Below, piece by piece: positions 34,878-42,191 of a stretch of 64,000 nt of DNA (position 1 is its first letter; each line of letters opens with the position of its first letter). The position numbers were made by a program, and so were the translations under genes. The notes under the pieces are model-generated. The model was not told the DNA's origin. It saw only the letters and a program-made list of their open reading frames with translations, and searched no databases. Source of the stretch: Verrucomicrobiota bacterium. GTDB taxonomy: Bacteria; Verrucomicrobiota; Kiritimatiellia; SS1-B-03-39; UBA6053. Location: the NCBI GenBank assembly GCA_020831625.1, contig JAFIGD010000019.1, positions 1 through 64,000 of the forward strand. Reading direction: 5' to 3'.

Positions 34878-35231
34878 ATGAAATGGATCACTCTCTCTTG
34901 TCTGTTGATCGGATCGGCCTTCGCCGAGTCCACCGATCCCACCCATCCCGCCGACCCGCGGATGCAGGAGGCGCTGCGCGCCCTGCGGGATCAGGAAAAC
35001 ACGCCCGTCCTGCGCGGCGCCGACCCCCGGCTCGCAGAGCCGCGCGTACACTTGCGGGCCCGCGTCCGGCAGGGCGATCAGGCTCTGGTCCTTGTCGAGG
35101 TGGACGGAGAAGCGGTTCTGCTGGCCCCCGGCGATGAAATCCGGCTGCGCCAGCACCGGCTGGCCCTGTTGACCTATGATGAAAACGGCGTGCGAATTCG
35201 GCTGAATGATGCGGAAAGGAGACTGCGATGA
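34878..35231 (+). CDS. Small periplasmic protein, GspC/PilP-like position
   Basis: The 117-residue protein has a signal peptide (1-16, ...LLIGSAFAES) and one small domain, RVHLRARVRQGDQALVLVEVDGEAVLLAPGDEIRL, with a beta-barrel look similar to the HR domain of GspC or to PilP. Its place directly before the secretin gene, overlapping it by 4 bp, suggests that it links the secretin to the inner-membrane platform. It lacks a PDZ domain and an N-terminal anchor. Confidence 0.6.
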   Translation: MKWITLSCLLIGSAFAESTDPTHPADPRMQEALRALRDQENTPVLRGADPRLAEPRVHLRARVRQGDQALVLVEVDGEAVLLAPGDEIRLRQHRLALLTYDENGVRIRLNDAERRLR

Positions 35232-36937
35232 AATCCCGAATTGTTTTTCCGCTCTCCTTGATCCTGCTCCTTCTGGGGCTGTGGATGAACCGGGTCGATG
35301 CAGCCGCTACGGTCCATGAATTTGACGTGCGCGATGTGCCGCTGGGCCAGGCGCTGGACATGCTGGGCCAGGTCACCCAAAGCAACCTCACCGCCTCCCG
35401 AAGCGCCCGGGACATTCCGGTGCGCTTTCAGGCGCGAAACCTGTCGCTGGATGAACTCCTCCAGGCCTTGGCCGCCAGTCACGGGCTCTGGATGTCGGGG
35501 CGTATCGGCGAAACCCCGATGGTGGTGTTTCACACCCTGGAGGAGTACCGCCGCGATGCCGAAACCCTTCGTCCGGCCCGGACCGAGGTGTTCACCCTCC
35601 GCTATCCCCACAGCCGCGCCGCCGCGCAGGCCATTGCCGACCTGTTCGGCAGCCGGGTGCAAATCGATTCCCGCCTGACCGAAGATCCCGCCCGGGAGGA
35701 ACTCAACGAACTCAGCGAACGCCTGCGCCGCCTTGATCTCATCGGCGGGCGGGGCAGCCTGGATTTGGGTGCGGGTGGGCGTGCTGCACGTGCGGGAACG
35801 GGGCAGACCCGCGAACGGCGCCTCCGCGAAGATGACCGCCGGCTCCGCAGCCGGGATCAGACCGCAGACGAGGGGCTGGATTTTCAAGATCTGACACCTG
35901 CGGAGATTCAGCGGCTTGAAATCGGAACGCTTGAAGACCAACTGGCCGCCGCCGACCGGCTGCTCCGGCGAAGCGCCGACATCCACGTCACCACCAACGA
36001 CCGCAACAACCAAATCATTGTCCGCACCCGCGATCACAGTGCTCTGAAGGATATTCGCAGCCTCATCGCGGCCATGGACCGGCCCACCCCGATGGTGCTG
36101 CTGGAAGTCCGCATCTTGCGGGTGGACCTCGGCAACGAGTTCGAATCCACCTTCGACTGGGTGGTGAACTCCACCGAAAATCCGGTCAGCTTCAATCAAG
36201 GCAACCCCGTCAATACCGGCGCGCTGGTGCATCGTTTTCTAGACGAGCGCATCCGCACCACGCTGCAGATTCTGGAGCGCCGCAACAAACTCACCACTCT
36301 CGGCCGCCCCCTGTTGCTCACCGCCAATCAGGAAGTCAGCCGCCTCTTTATCGGCGAAGAAGTTCCCCTGAACCGGGATTTCACCGCCGGCGACACCATT
36401 GTCACCCCCGGCGGACCCGTGGTGTCCCCCTCCGCGACCCGGGTAGAGTTCCGGCCCGTGGGCTCCACGCTCCTGGTCACCCCCAGTATCAACGACGACC
36501 GCACCGTCACCCTCCGCATCCTCCAGGAGGAGTCCAATATCAACCGCGATGCCCGCCAAGTCCTGGTGCCCGACGGACTCGGCGGCTTCGTCAGCCGCAA
36601 CATCGACACCGTGGCCACCCAGAGCGCCACCGGCACCTTTATTGCCGCCGACGGACAAACCCTGGCCATCGGCGGACTCATCCGCGAGGAGATTTCCGAT
36701 CAGCGCAGTCAGGTGCCCATCCTCGGCAGCCTCCCCCTCATCGGCATCGCCTTCCGCAGCGAGCGCACCCTGCGTCAGCGCCGGGAAATCGTCATCCTCA
36801 TGACCCCGCACATCCTTGCCAGTCCCGAGGACGCGGAACGGATGCGCCAACAAATCGAAGCGGACCACCTGCACCCCGTCCTCGAGGACGGGGCCCGGGA
36901 TTTGAATCTCTTCCAGAGGGAGACGGTTCTGCCCTAA
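35228..36937 (+). CDS. gspD: Secretin, outer-membrane channel
   Basis: The 569-residue protein has a signal peptide (1-25), an N0 domain (about 28-110, VHEFDVRDVPLGQALDML), one or more N1-type domains containing DIHVTTNDRNNQIIVRTRDH, and a C-terminal secretin domain (about 330-545) ending RREIVILMTPHIL. A low-complexity stretch (GRGSLDLGAGGRAARAGTGQ) splits the N domains. It forms the exit pore of the pathway. It is the last gene of the operon; no prepilin peptidase, GspK or pilotin is visible nearby. Confidence 0.93.
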   Translation: MKSRIVFPLSLILLLLGLWMNRVDAAATVHEFDVRDVPLGQALDMLGQVTQSNLTASRSARDIPVRFQARNLSLDELLQALAASHGLWMSGRIGETPMVVFHTLEEYRRDAETLRPARTEVFTLRYPHSRAAAQAIADLFGSRVQIDSRLTEDPAREELNELSERLRRLDLIGGRGSLDLGAGGRAARAGTGQTRERRLREDDRRLRSRDQTADEGLDFQDLTPAEIQRLEIGTLEDQLAAADRLLRRSADIHVTTNDRNNQIIVRTRDHSALKDIRSLIAAMDRPTPMVLLEVRILRVDLGNEFESTFDWVVNSTENPVSFNQGNPVNTGALVHRFLDERIRTTLQILERRNKLTTLGRPLLLTANQEVSRLFIGEEVPLNRDFTAGDTIVTPGGPVVSPSATRVEFRPVGSTLLVTPSINDDRTVTLRILQEESNINRDARQVLVPDGLGGFVSRNIDTVATQSATGTFIAADGQTLAIGGLIREEISDQRSQVPILGSLPLIGIAFRSERTLRQRREIVILMTPHILASPEDAERMRQQIEADHLHPVLEDGARDLNLFQRETVLP

Positions 36938-37155
36938 GCAGTTCCATCCAATATGACAGAAGCCTGGCCGCAGTGCTAATCGTCACCATGGGCATGATCA
37001 TGCCTCCCTGATCATTAGGACCGGGGACGGCGGGGATCTGCGCAGCACGAGAAAGCAAAACAAAGAAACAAACGACATAGAAAACATGTACTGTTTTCAT
37101 AGACGGCTATTTTACCGCGTATGGTCTCATCTGAACATGTGGCAAATTGTCGCAG

Positions 37156-37183
37156 GGGGTGATAGACGTTTTTCACCCCTCTT
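37156..37183. terminator. Hairpin between gspD and the larA-like gene
   Basis: GGGGTGA (37156-37162) and TCACCCC (37173-37179) form a 7-bp stem with a 10-nt loop, followed on the plus strand by TCTT. It lies between two convergent genes and could serve both. The remaining 36938-37155 shows nothing convincing. Confidence 0.45.
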
Positions 37184-37212
37184 ACCCTGAGAAACAAAGT
37201 CAGGATGAGGTT

Positions 37213-38505
37213 CTATTCGACTGCAGTCAGCTTTTCTTTTGCGGCCCAGAGGCCAGCCGAGGGGGTGGAGATGAAAAAGATTTCCTCTCCGTCCGGCAGG
37301 GTGTTCCAGCCTTCTTTCAGGATTTCGGGGTTGTAGCGGGCCAGGGCTTCATCGATGTCCATGTACGCGTATCCCACCTGCTCCACCTCGGCTTGTGTGA
37401 GATGTCCGGGCGCGTAGCGGATGGTGAACCGGCCCTCGGAGGATCCGTGAATCAAATGCGCGGTGCCGTGGGCGTACTCCCGCAGCATGGGCTCGGTTTT
37501 GTATTTCTCCATGACATACGGCGTGCCGCGATAGCCGTAGGTGCGGATAATCTCCTCCACCTCCGGCTGCTCTCCGAAGCGCTTCACGCCGGGTGCGATG
37601 ATGAGCAGCTCCCCGCCGTCCGCCATCGCCATGCGGGTGCGGTACACGGCTTTGTTGGCCACCCAGGTGGCAAAAAATTCGTCGCTCTGCATCACCGCCA
37701 CAATTTTTTGAACCGGCTTGTCAAACACAGTGATGTTTTGAGCGCGGCTGGCCCGGGCCGCCTCCAGATAGGTCTCCAAATCATCGCCCACATACACCCC
37801 GCTGGTCACCAGCTTGTTTTCGGGATCCCGTTGCATCACAATCTGAAAGTACACATCCGGCAAATGCGATAAGAACTGTTCTTCCGCCCAGTTATAGCAG
37901 GCGCGTAAAGGAGTGATGAGGTTGCCGAGGTTGTTTTCAATTCCGTACGTGGCGGCGGCGAGATGGGAGGCGCAGATCAGTTCCTTGCCCCCGAGGCCGA
38001 TGAAATAGTTTTTGTTGTGATTGGCGAAACCCAGCACCTCGTGGGGAACCACATGGCCGATGTTGATGATGAGATCCCAGGGCTCCTTGACGAGCATGGT
38101 GTTCAGATCCACCGGAATATCCCAATCTGCCACCCCGCCGGTGCTCTCGCGCACCCGCTCCGCCGGAATCACCCCCACGCGGGTGACCCCGTTCCGCCAG
38201 TCATGCGCATGAATGCGCTCTTCCGGAATCGACCCGAACATCCACCGGTTCTGCTCCGGAGTGTGCGGCACGTGCTGACCCAGCGTCGGAATCACATGCA
38301 CCTCCGCCTCGTCTTTCAGCGCCAGATACAGCCATTCCGTAACTTTCCCCGCCCCGCTGTGAGCCCGGGTCAGATCCGGCGGCAACAAAAGGACCCGCTT
38401 TAGATCCGAAGTGATCCGTTTCCGGGCCTCCTCCAGCAGCCGCAGCGACAAGGCGTGGATTTCGGCTTCGGGAATGACAGGGGCTTCATGCGTAAACCAA
38501 GGCAT
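37213..38505 (-). CDS. LarA-like nickel-pincer lactate racemase family protein (DUF2088)
   Basis: The 430-residue protein carries the LarA fold signature: LLPPDLTRAHSGAGK at the N terminus, PTLGQHVPHTPEQN (active-site His), IINIGHVVPHEVLGFANHNKNYFIGLGGKE (second His and a Lys near the pincer cofactor site) and a late MADGGELLIIAPGV. LarA racemises lactate with a nickel-pincer cofactor made by LarB, LarC and LarE; none of these is in the window, and related proteins act on other 2-hydroxyacids. The substrate is therefore open. It stands alone. Confidence 0.8.
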   Translation of the reverse strand: MPWFTHEAPVIPEAEIHALSLRLLEEARKRITSDLKRVLLLPPDLTRAHSGAGKVTEWLYLALKDEAEVHVIPTLGQHVPHTPEQNRWMFGSIPEERIHAHDWRNGVTRVGVIPAERVRESTGGVADWDIPVDLNTMLVKEPWDLIINIGHVVPHEVLGFANHNKNYFIGLGGKELICASHLAAATYGIENNLGNLITPLRACYNWAEEQFLSHLPDVYFQIVMQRDPENKLVTSGVYVGDDLETYLEAARASRAQNITVFDKPVQKIVAVMQSDEFFATWVANKAVYRTRMAMADGGELLIIAPGVKRFGEQPEVEEIIRTYGYRGTPYVMEKYKTEPMLREYAHGTAHLIHGSSEGRFTIRYAPGHLTQAEVEQVGYAYMDIDEALARYNPEILKEGWNTLPDGEEIFFISTPSAGLWAAKEKLTAVE

Positions 38506-38561
38506 ATAAATTTACTCCAGTTAAGACAGTTGAATGCGATTAACAATACGTCTTATACAGA

Positions 38562-38608
38562 TTTCCGATGACCGGAAAGTATAAACCGCAATTTCCGATC
38601 CTCGGAAC
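38562..38608. repeat. Paired TTCCGA palindromes, second locus
   Basis: A degenerate hairpin TTTCCGATGACCGGAAA (38562-38578) is followed 13 bp later by TTTCCGATCCTCGGAAC (38591-38607). The second matches the palindrome at 9516-9532, including the bases after it (AACAGGACGT here, AACGGGGCGT there). The two loci share spacing and order, so the pair is probably the repeated unit. Confidence 0.6.
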
Positions 38609-38620
38609 AGGACGTGCCAT

Positions 38621-38683
38621 TTTCTGTGCGCTGGAATCATTCTCCGGGGAATCGTGAATTTCCTTAAGAATCTGACCGAATAA
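38621..38683 (+). pseudogene. C-terminal relic of a DUF3592 gene
   Basis: In frame, this stretch encodes GIVNFLKNLTE followed by TAA, matching GLVNFLKNLNG and the stop of the DUF3592 gene at 25224-25694, including the preceding membrane-segment residues (AGIIL against AAFFLW). No upstream remainder of the gene is present. DNA identity is clear over about 40 bp. It is most likely a decayed duplicate that ends at the paired palindrome element next to it. Confidence 0.6.
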
Positions 38684-38717
38684 AACCGAAAGCTCGCCAA
38701 GATGCTTTCTTCGGGAT

Positions 38718-39101
38718 ATGGGCTCGGTGATGAAATCTTTTCTCATTGTCGCATCTATGTATGGATTCCTGGCAGTCATTCTCGGGGCCTTCGGAGCCCA
38801 CGCTCTGAAAGACCGGCTCACCCCCGAACAGCTTGTCAGTTGGGACACCGGGGTGCGCTATCAGATGTTTCATGCCCTGGCCATGATACTCCTGGTCCTG
38901 CTGTCTGACCGCGGCATCCCGGGGCTTTCGCTGGCAGCGGGATGTTTCGCCGTGGGCGTGATCCTCTTCAGCGGCTCGATTTATCTGCTCTGCCTCGGCA
39001 TGGGTCCCCGCGCCCTCCTCGGTCCCGTCACCCCTCTCGGCGGCCTCAGCCTCATTTTCGGCTGGCTGGTTCTCCTGATTCAGGTGGTCCGCACTCCCTG
39101 A
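38718..39101 (+). CDS. DUF423 (YgdD-type) inner-membrane protein
   Basis: The 127-residue protein has four membrane segments and the family pattern: FLAVILGAFGAHALKDRL at the N terminus, RYQMFHALAMILL in the second segment, FSGSIYLLCL in the third and PLGGLSLIFGWLVL in the last. DUF423 proteins are of unknown function. A start at 38730 (MKSFLIVASMYG) is equally possible. It lies 9 bp before the next gene and is probably co-transcribed with it. Confidence 0.85.
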   Translation: MGSVMKSFLIVASMYGFLAVILGAFGAHALKDRLTPEQLVSWDTGVRYQMFHALAMILLVLLSDRGIPGLSLAAGCFAVGVILFSGSIYLLCLGMGPRALLGPVTPLGGLSLIFGWLVLLIQVVRTP

Positions 39102-39110
39102 AGGTTGACC

Positions 39111-39458
39111 ATGAACGTTGCCGATCCCGACCCCTCGACCTGCCCGCTTTGCGGGCGGCCCAATCACTGCGGGGCCTGCTCGAATGCTGCAAGCTGCTGG
39201 TGCGCCGAGATCGTGATTCCGGCCGAGCTGATCGCGCGGGTTCCGGCCGCGTCCCGCAACAAGGCCTGTATTTGCGGGCTCTGTGTTGAGGAATTTCATC
39301 GAGAGGATCGGAAAAAACGTATTCCTGCCCAACTTGCGCGCGAGGGCGAATATTATTTCGAAAAAGGCCGGATGGTCTTCACCCGCGACTATCTTCTGCG
39401 GCGGGGCTACTGCTGCGGCAATGGCTGCCGCCACTGTCCCTATGGCTGCGCGCCCTGA
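39111..39458 (+). CDS. Cysteine-rich CWC domain fused to DUF5522
   Basis: The 115-residue protein starts at the ATG at 39111 and joins two small families. The N-terminal CWC unit is CPLCGRPNHCGACSNAASCW and then CA (about 10-31), followed by a CICGLC pair (about 55-60). The C-terminal DUF5522 unit has YYFEKGRMVFTRDYLLRRGY and the CCGNGCRHCPYG cluster. Twelve or more cysteines suggest metal or Fe-S binding; no function is known. In most genomes the two units are separate genes or neighbours, so the fusion is a functional link. Confidence 0.8.
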   Translation: MNVADPDPSTCPLCGRPNHCGACSNAASCWCAEIVIPAELIARVPAASRNKACICGLCVEEFHREDRKKRIPAQLAREGEYYFEKGRMVFTRDYLLRRGYCCGNGCRHCPYGCAP

Positions 39459-39603
39459 TGCGGGCCTGCCCGAGGTAGTGTTCAGGGAGGGTTTCAAGCT
39501 TCTGAGTTCGGAGCAGAAGATGCCAAAGCGGAGGAACCCGGTTCGTCATCAATACGACAGCGCGGAGTTGGCCGGGTGTCCAGGCACTCATGGCGTGCTG
39601 GCC

Positions 39604-39732
39604 AAAGGTTCCGCCGTTGGGCAACCAGTTGGTGAAGCGGGCCGCGTCAAACCAGCTCACATGCGCCACCGGGACGTTACCGCGCCCCCTGATGACTTGA
39701 TAGGTGATAAGATTGATTTCCCGGGTGGGCGT
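39604..39732 (-). pseudogene. Fragment of an FGE-sulfatase (SUMF1) domain gene
   Basis: The minus strand encodes REINLITYQVIRGRGNVPVA followed by HVSWFDAARFTNWLPNGG. This is the recognisable PVxxVSWxDAxxFxNWL core of formylglycine-generating-enzyme-like domains, common in secreted verrucomicrobial proteins. On both sides the reading frame runs into unrelated or repeat sequence, so only about 43 codons survive. Confidence 0.6.
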
Positions 39733-39739
39733 GAGATGG

Positions 39740-40100
39740 AGGTTTTCCCGCCCCAACGGGGGGGCGCATCCCGGACAGGGTGGAATCCCGGGATGCACAC
39801 CCGCCCCAACGGGGCACCGCATACCAGCCCGGGGCACCGCCCCGGGTTTAGGGGTGGGTAAACATTTGCGGTCTGAAGGACCGCCGCATAGTTGCGGGGG
39901 CATGGGGCATGGCTCGGGAACCGGGTATGCGGCGGTCCTTCAGACCGCACTGGAATCATATCCGACGTTCCCCGGGCGATGCCCGGAGCTGGTATGCGTC
40001 GCCCCGCTGGGGCTGGAGATAGGCGATGGGTATGCGGAGCGTTTGTTATACAGGCGGTTATGCGCCGCCCCGTTGTGTCGGATATGCGTTGGCCCGTTCC
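39740..40100. repeat. Large inverted REP/BIME-like element
   Basis: Two half-elements face each other. The left half has GCCCCAACGGGGC, CCGCATACCAGCCCGGGGCA and CGCCCCGGG; the right half has the reverse complement, CCCCGGGCGATGCCCGGAGC, TGGTATGCG and GCCCCGCTGGGGC. In the middle, 39868-39890 and 39926-39948 are a perfect 23-bp inverted repeat around GGTCCTTCAGACC. Further partial copies of GCCCCAACGGGG lie at the left edge. There is no transposase. It abuts the FGE-sulfatase relic. Confidence 0.75.
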
Positions 40101-40337
40101 TATCGTGACACAGCATTGACGGTATAAACTGCGTCATACAATCCAAACCGAGTCCGAAACTGTGGACGGCGGTCCGGAACGTTTCCGCGTAGTCCGCTCT
40201 GTCATATATCCAAAATTTAATTTGATAAAAGATTATCATTAGATATGGTTGTCTATTATGACAATCTCTAATAAATTCCATCCCCGTATCTCCATCGAGC
40301 AAATCGAAAAAATTTGACCCCAAGGAGGTCTACGGCG
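40101..40337. other. Non-coding gap before the flavoprotein gene
   Basis: An AT-rich stretch with no gene. It should contain the promoter of the flavoprotein gene; several TATNAT-like hexamers occur (40220-40260) but no clear pair. A strong Shine-Dalgarno, AAGGAGG, at 40322-40328 fixes the start of the next gene. Confidence 0.3.
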
Positions 40338-41402
40338 ATGCCCCCAACCCCACCCAACTCTGAACTTCCGCGCCACGCCTCCGTGATCATCGTGGGAGCC
40401 GGTCCCGCCGGCATCGGTGTGGCCCTGGAACTCAAAAAGCAGGGCGTTGCCGATGTCATCCTCCTCGAAGCCCGCGAGGCGGGGGCCAGCTTCCGCGCCT
40501 GGCCGCGCGACACCCGCTTCCTCACCCCCTCCTTCCCCGCCAATCCCTACGGCTGTCCGGATCTGAACTCCATCAAACCCTGCCGCTCCCCCGGCGGCGA
40601 ACTCGGCTGCGAACACCCCTCCGGAACCGAATACGCCGACTGGCTGGACCGCATCGTCCAGGACACCCGCCTCCATATCGCCACTCCCGTGGAGGTGCAG
40701 CGGGTTCTGCCGCATGACGGCGGCTTCGAGCTGCTCACCTCCCGGGGCTCCTGGACCGCGCAAAACGTTGTCTGGGCCACCGGCGAATTTTTCTTCCCGA
40801 ACCGCGGCACGTTTCCCGGTGCCGAACACTGTCTGCACTACCGCGACATTTCCGGCTGGGCCGGTCTGCCCGGCGAACGCTTCGTCCTCATCGGCGGCGG
40901 CGAAAGCGGCATCGACGCCGCCTGCCACCTCACCGGCCTCGGTAAAACCGTCACCGTACTCGATCCCGACGGGGCCTGGATTCCGGAACAGGGCGACCCA
41001 AGTCAAGTGCTCGCCCCCCAGTCCCGCTGCCGCCTGCGCGAAGCCCTCGCCACTGGACGCCTCATCCTCCAGGCCGGCATCACCGTCCGCCGCATTGAAG
41101 CCGCCCACGCAGGCTATACGGTTCACAGTACCGCCGGCCAAGTCTTCCCCACCGACACCCGTCCCGTCCTTTGCACCGGATTCAAGGGAGGCGCCTCCCA
41201 AATCGAAGACCTGTGGGACTGGAAAAACGGCATCGTGCAGCTCACCGACCACGACGAATCCACCCGCACCCCCGGCCTCTTCCTCGCCGGCCCCCAGGTC
41301 CGCCACCCCGGCGAAATCTTCTGCTTCATCTACAAATTCCGCACCCGCTTCCCGGTTCTGGCACATGCCGTAAAACGGAACGTCATGAATGGATATGAAT
41401 GA
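40338..41402 (+). CDS. FAD/NAD(P)-dependent oxidoreductase (flavin monooxygenase / YpdA-like)
   Basis: The 354-residue protein starts at the ATG at 40338, 9 bp behind AAGGAGG; an upstream TTG at 40314 is not used. An N-terminal FAD motif IIVGAGPAGIG is followed by LEAREAGASFRAWP, and a second dinucleotide motif LIGGGESGIDAACHL binds NAD(P)H. The final GLFLAGPQVRHPGEIFCFIY closes the FAD domain. It belongs with CzcO/YpdA-type single-component flavoproteins. The substrate is unknown and there is no operon partner. Confidence 0.8.
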   Translation: MPPTPPNSELPRHASVIIVGAGPAGIGVALELKKQGVADVILLEAREAGASFRAWPRDTRFLTPSFPANPYGCPDLNSIKPCRSPGGELGCEHPSGTEYADWLDRIVQDTRLHIATPVEVQRVLPHDGGFELLTSRGSWTAQNVVWATGEFFFPNRGTFPGAEHCLHYRDISGWAGLPGERFVLIGGGESGIDAACHLTGLGKTVTVLDPDGAWIPEQGDPSQVLAPQSRCRLREALATGRLILQAGITVRRIEAAHAGYTVHSTAGQVFPTDTRPVLCTGFKGGASQIEDLWDWKNGIVQLTDHDESTRTPGLFLAGPQVRHPGEIFCFIYKFRTRFPVLAHAVKRNVMNGYE

Positions 41403-41410
41403 ATATTTTT

Positions 41411-41442
41411 AATCTAGAATACTAGATTTTAATCTACTTTTT
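41411..41442 (+). terminator. AT-rich hairpin after the flavoprotein gene
   Basis: AATCTAG (41411-41417), loop AATA and CTAGATT (41422-41428) are followed by TTAATCTACTTTTTT. The stem is weak but well placed, 8 bp after the stop. Confidence 0.5.
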
Positions 41443-41534
41443 TAAAATATCTGACCACAAGTCTCAACACTTTAAAAATATTAAGTTACTTATCATGAAT
41501 GGTTTAATCTCATTCCTTCCTCCAGGGTAATTGA

Positions 41535-41551
41535 TTGGCACGCTTCCAGCA
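41535..41551 (+). promoter_or_regulatory. Sigma-54 promoter driving the tRNA-like RNA and slipin remnant
   Basis: TTGGCACGCTTCCAGCA has the obligatory GG (41537-41538) and GC (41549-41550) exactly 10 bp apart, and the full TTGGCACG -24 box. The start point would be near 41562. The -24 half is identical to the rtcA promoter at 45255-45271. RtcR, encoded 2 kb away, is the only sigma-54 activator in the window and the obvious candidate to use it. Confidence 0.7.
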
Positions 41552-41644
41552 TAAAGGGATTCACCGACGCTGCCATCGGCGCGCCTGCCTTCCGGAAACG
41601 GAATCGGCGGGGTGCGTTCCGAAGTGGAGTCCGTCGTCTCAGTC

Positions 41645-41718
41645 TTTGAGTTAGCTCATTCCGGTAGAGCAGAAGATTTCAGAATCTTTGTGTGGCGGGT
41701 TCGAATCCCGCACTCATG
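41645..41718 (+). ncRNA. tRNA-like RNA with an 8-nt anticodon loop
   Basis: The D arm is perfect (GCTC, 9-nt loop ATTCCGGTA, GAGC; 41654-41670), as is the T arm (GCGGG, TTCGAAT, CCCGC; 41695-41711). The anticodon stem GAAGA/TCTTT closes an 8-nt loop TTTCAGAA instead of 7. The variable region is 5 nt. The acceptor pairs only five bases (TGAGT with ACTCA), then mismatches, and no CCA is encoded. It therefore looks like a tRNA mimic or a decayed tRNA, comparable in idea to the tRNA-like domain of bacterial Y RNA (YrlA) in rtc loci. CGC-T-GCCATC upstream (41568-41577) can pair with GATGGCGCG (41750-41758) to enclose it. Confidence 0.6.
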
Positions 41719-41771
41719 CCCTGATACGGCATTATCCCCCCGACGGGTGGATGGCGCGGAGGGATTTCGGC

Positions 41772-41822
41772 CTGCCGGCCGTGAAACGGTTCTTTTCGGA
41801 GACTTCGTTTCATGGCCGGCAG
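41772..41822 (+). promoter_or_regulatory. Hairpin burying the start codon of the slipin remnant
   Basis: CTGCCGGCCGTGAAACG (41772-41788) and CGTTTCATGGCCGGCAG (41806-41822) are inverted repeats with one mismatch and a 17-nt loop. The ATG at 41812 is in the right arm and the GGAG Shine-Dalgarno is in the loop, so translation could be gated by this stem. Confidence 0.55.
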
Positions 41823-42090
41823 CGGCGAACTGCGCTTGCGGTGGAAAGAATGCGAGATCCTCAACCAGGTGATCCTCGCCGGAAAGAAGGCGGAGGCCAA
41901 CGGCATCATGCGCCGCGAGGAAACCGCAGCCATGCGCTCGCAAATGAACACCGCCCGGCTCATCCACGAAAACCCCACCCTCATGCGCCTGCGGGAGCTG
42001 GAAGTGATCGAGCGCATCGCCGAAAACGGAAAGCTGAACGTGGTGCTGGGAGAAAAGGGTCTCGCCGACCGCATCACCCACCTCCTTTAA
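41812..42090 (+). CDS. C-terminal part of a slipin (SPFH/band 7) protein
   Basis: The 92-residue product matches only the end of slipins: EILNQVILAGKKAEANGIMR, then REETAAMRSQMNTARLIHEN and PTLMRLRELEVIERIAEN. The membrane anchor and SPFH domain are absent; no part of them is found upstream, where the tRNA-like RNA lies. The frame is open, has a usable Shine-Dalgarno and ends in a strong terminator, so it may still be expressed as a short coiled-coil protein. Slipins of this type are known neighbours of rtc genes. It is either a deletion remnant or a mini-slipin. Confidence 0.6.
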   Translation: MAGSGELRLRWKECEILNQVILAGKKAEANGIMRREETAAMRSQMNTARLIHENPTLMRLRELEVIERIAENGKLNVVLGEKGLADRITHLL

Positions 42091-42096
42091 CCCCAT

Positions 42097-42128
42097 CCCC
42101 CGCTGCCGAATTCGGCAGCGGGGGTTTT
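42097..42128 (+). terminator. Strong intrinsic terminator after the slipin remnant
   Basis: A perfect 14-bp inverted repeat CCCCCGCTGCCGAA / TTCGGCAGCGGGGG (42097-42124) is followed by TTTT. It closes the sigma-54 transcription unit 6 bp after the stop codon. Confidence 0.85.
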
Positions 42129-42191
42129 ATCGCAGTGCCCTGACCTGTTTTGGAATGCCGCCCACCCCTTTTTTAACTGCTGACGCTTCCC

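Noticed and set aside
39740-40100. Insertion sequence
   Set aside because: Inverted repeats are present but there is no transposase frame and no target duplication that I can see.
41645-41718. Functional leucine tRNA (CAG anticodon)
   Set aside because: The anticodon loop has 8 nt, bacterial tRNA-Leu has a long variable arm, and the acceptor stem does not close; called a tRNA-like RNA instead.
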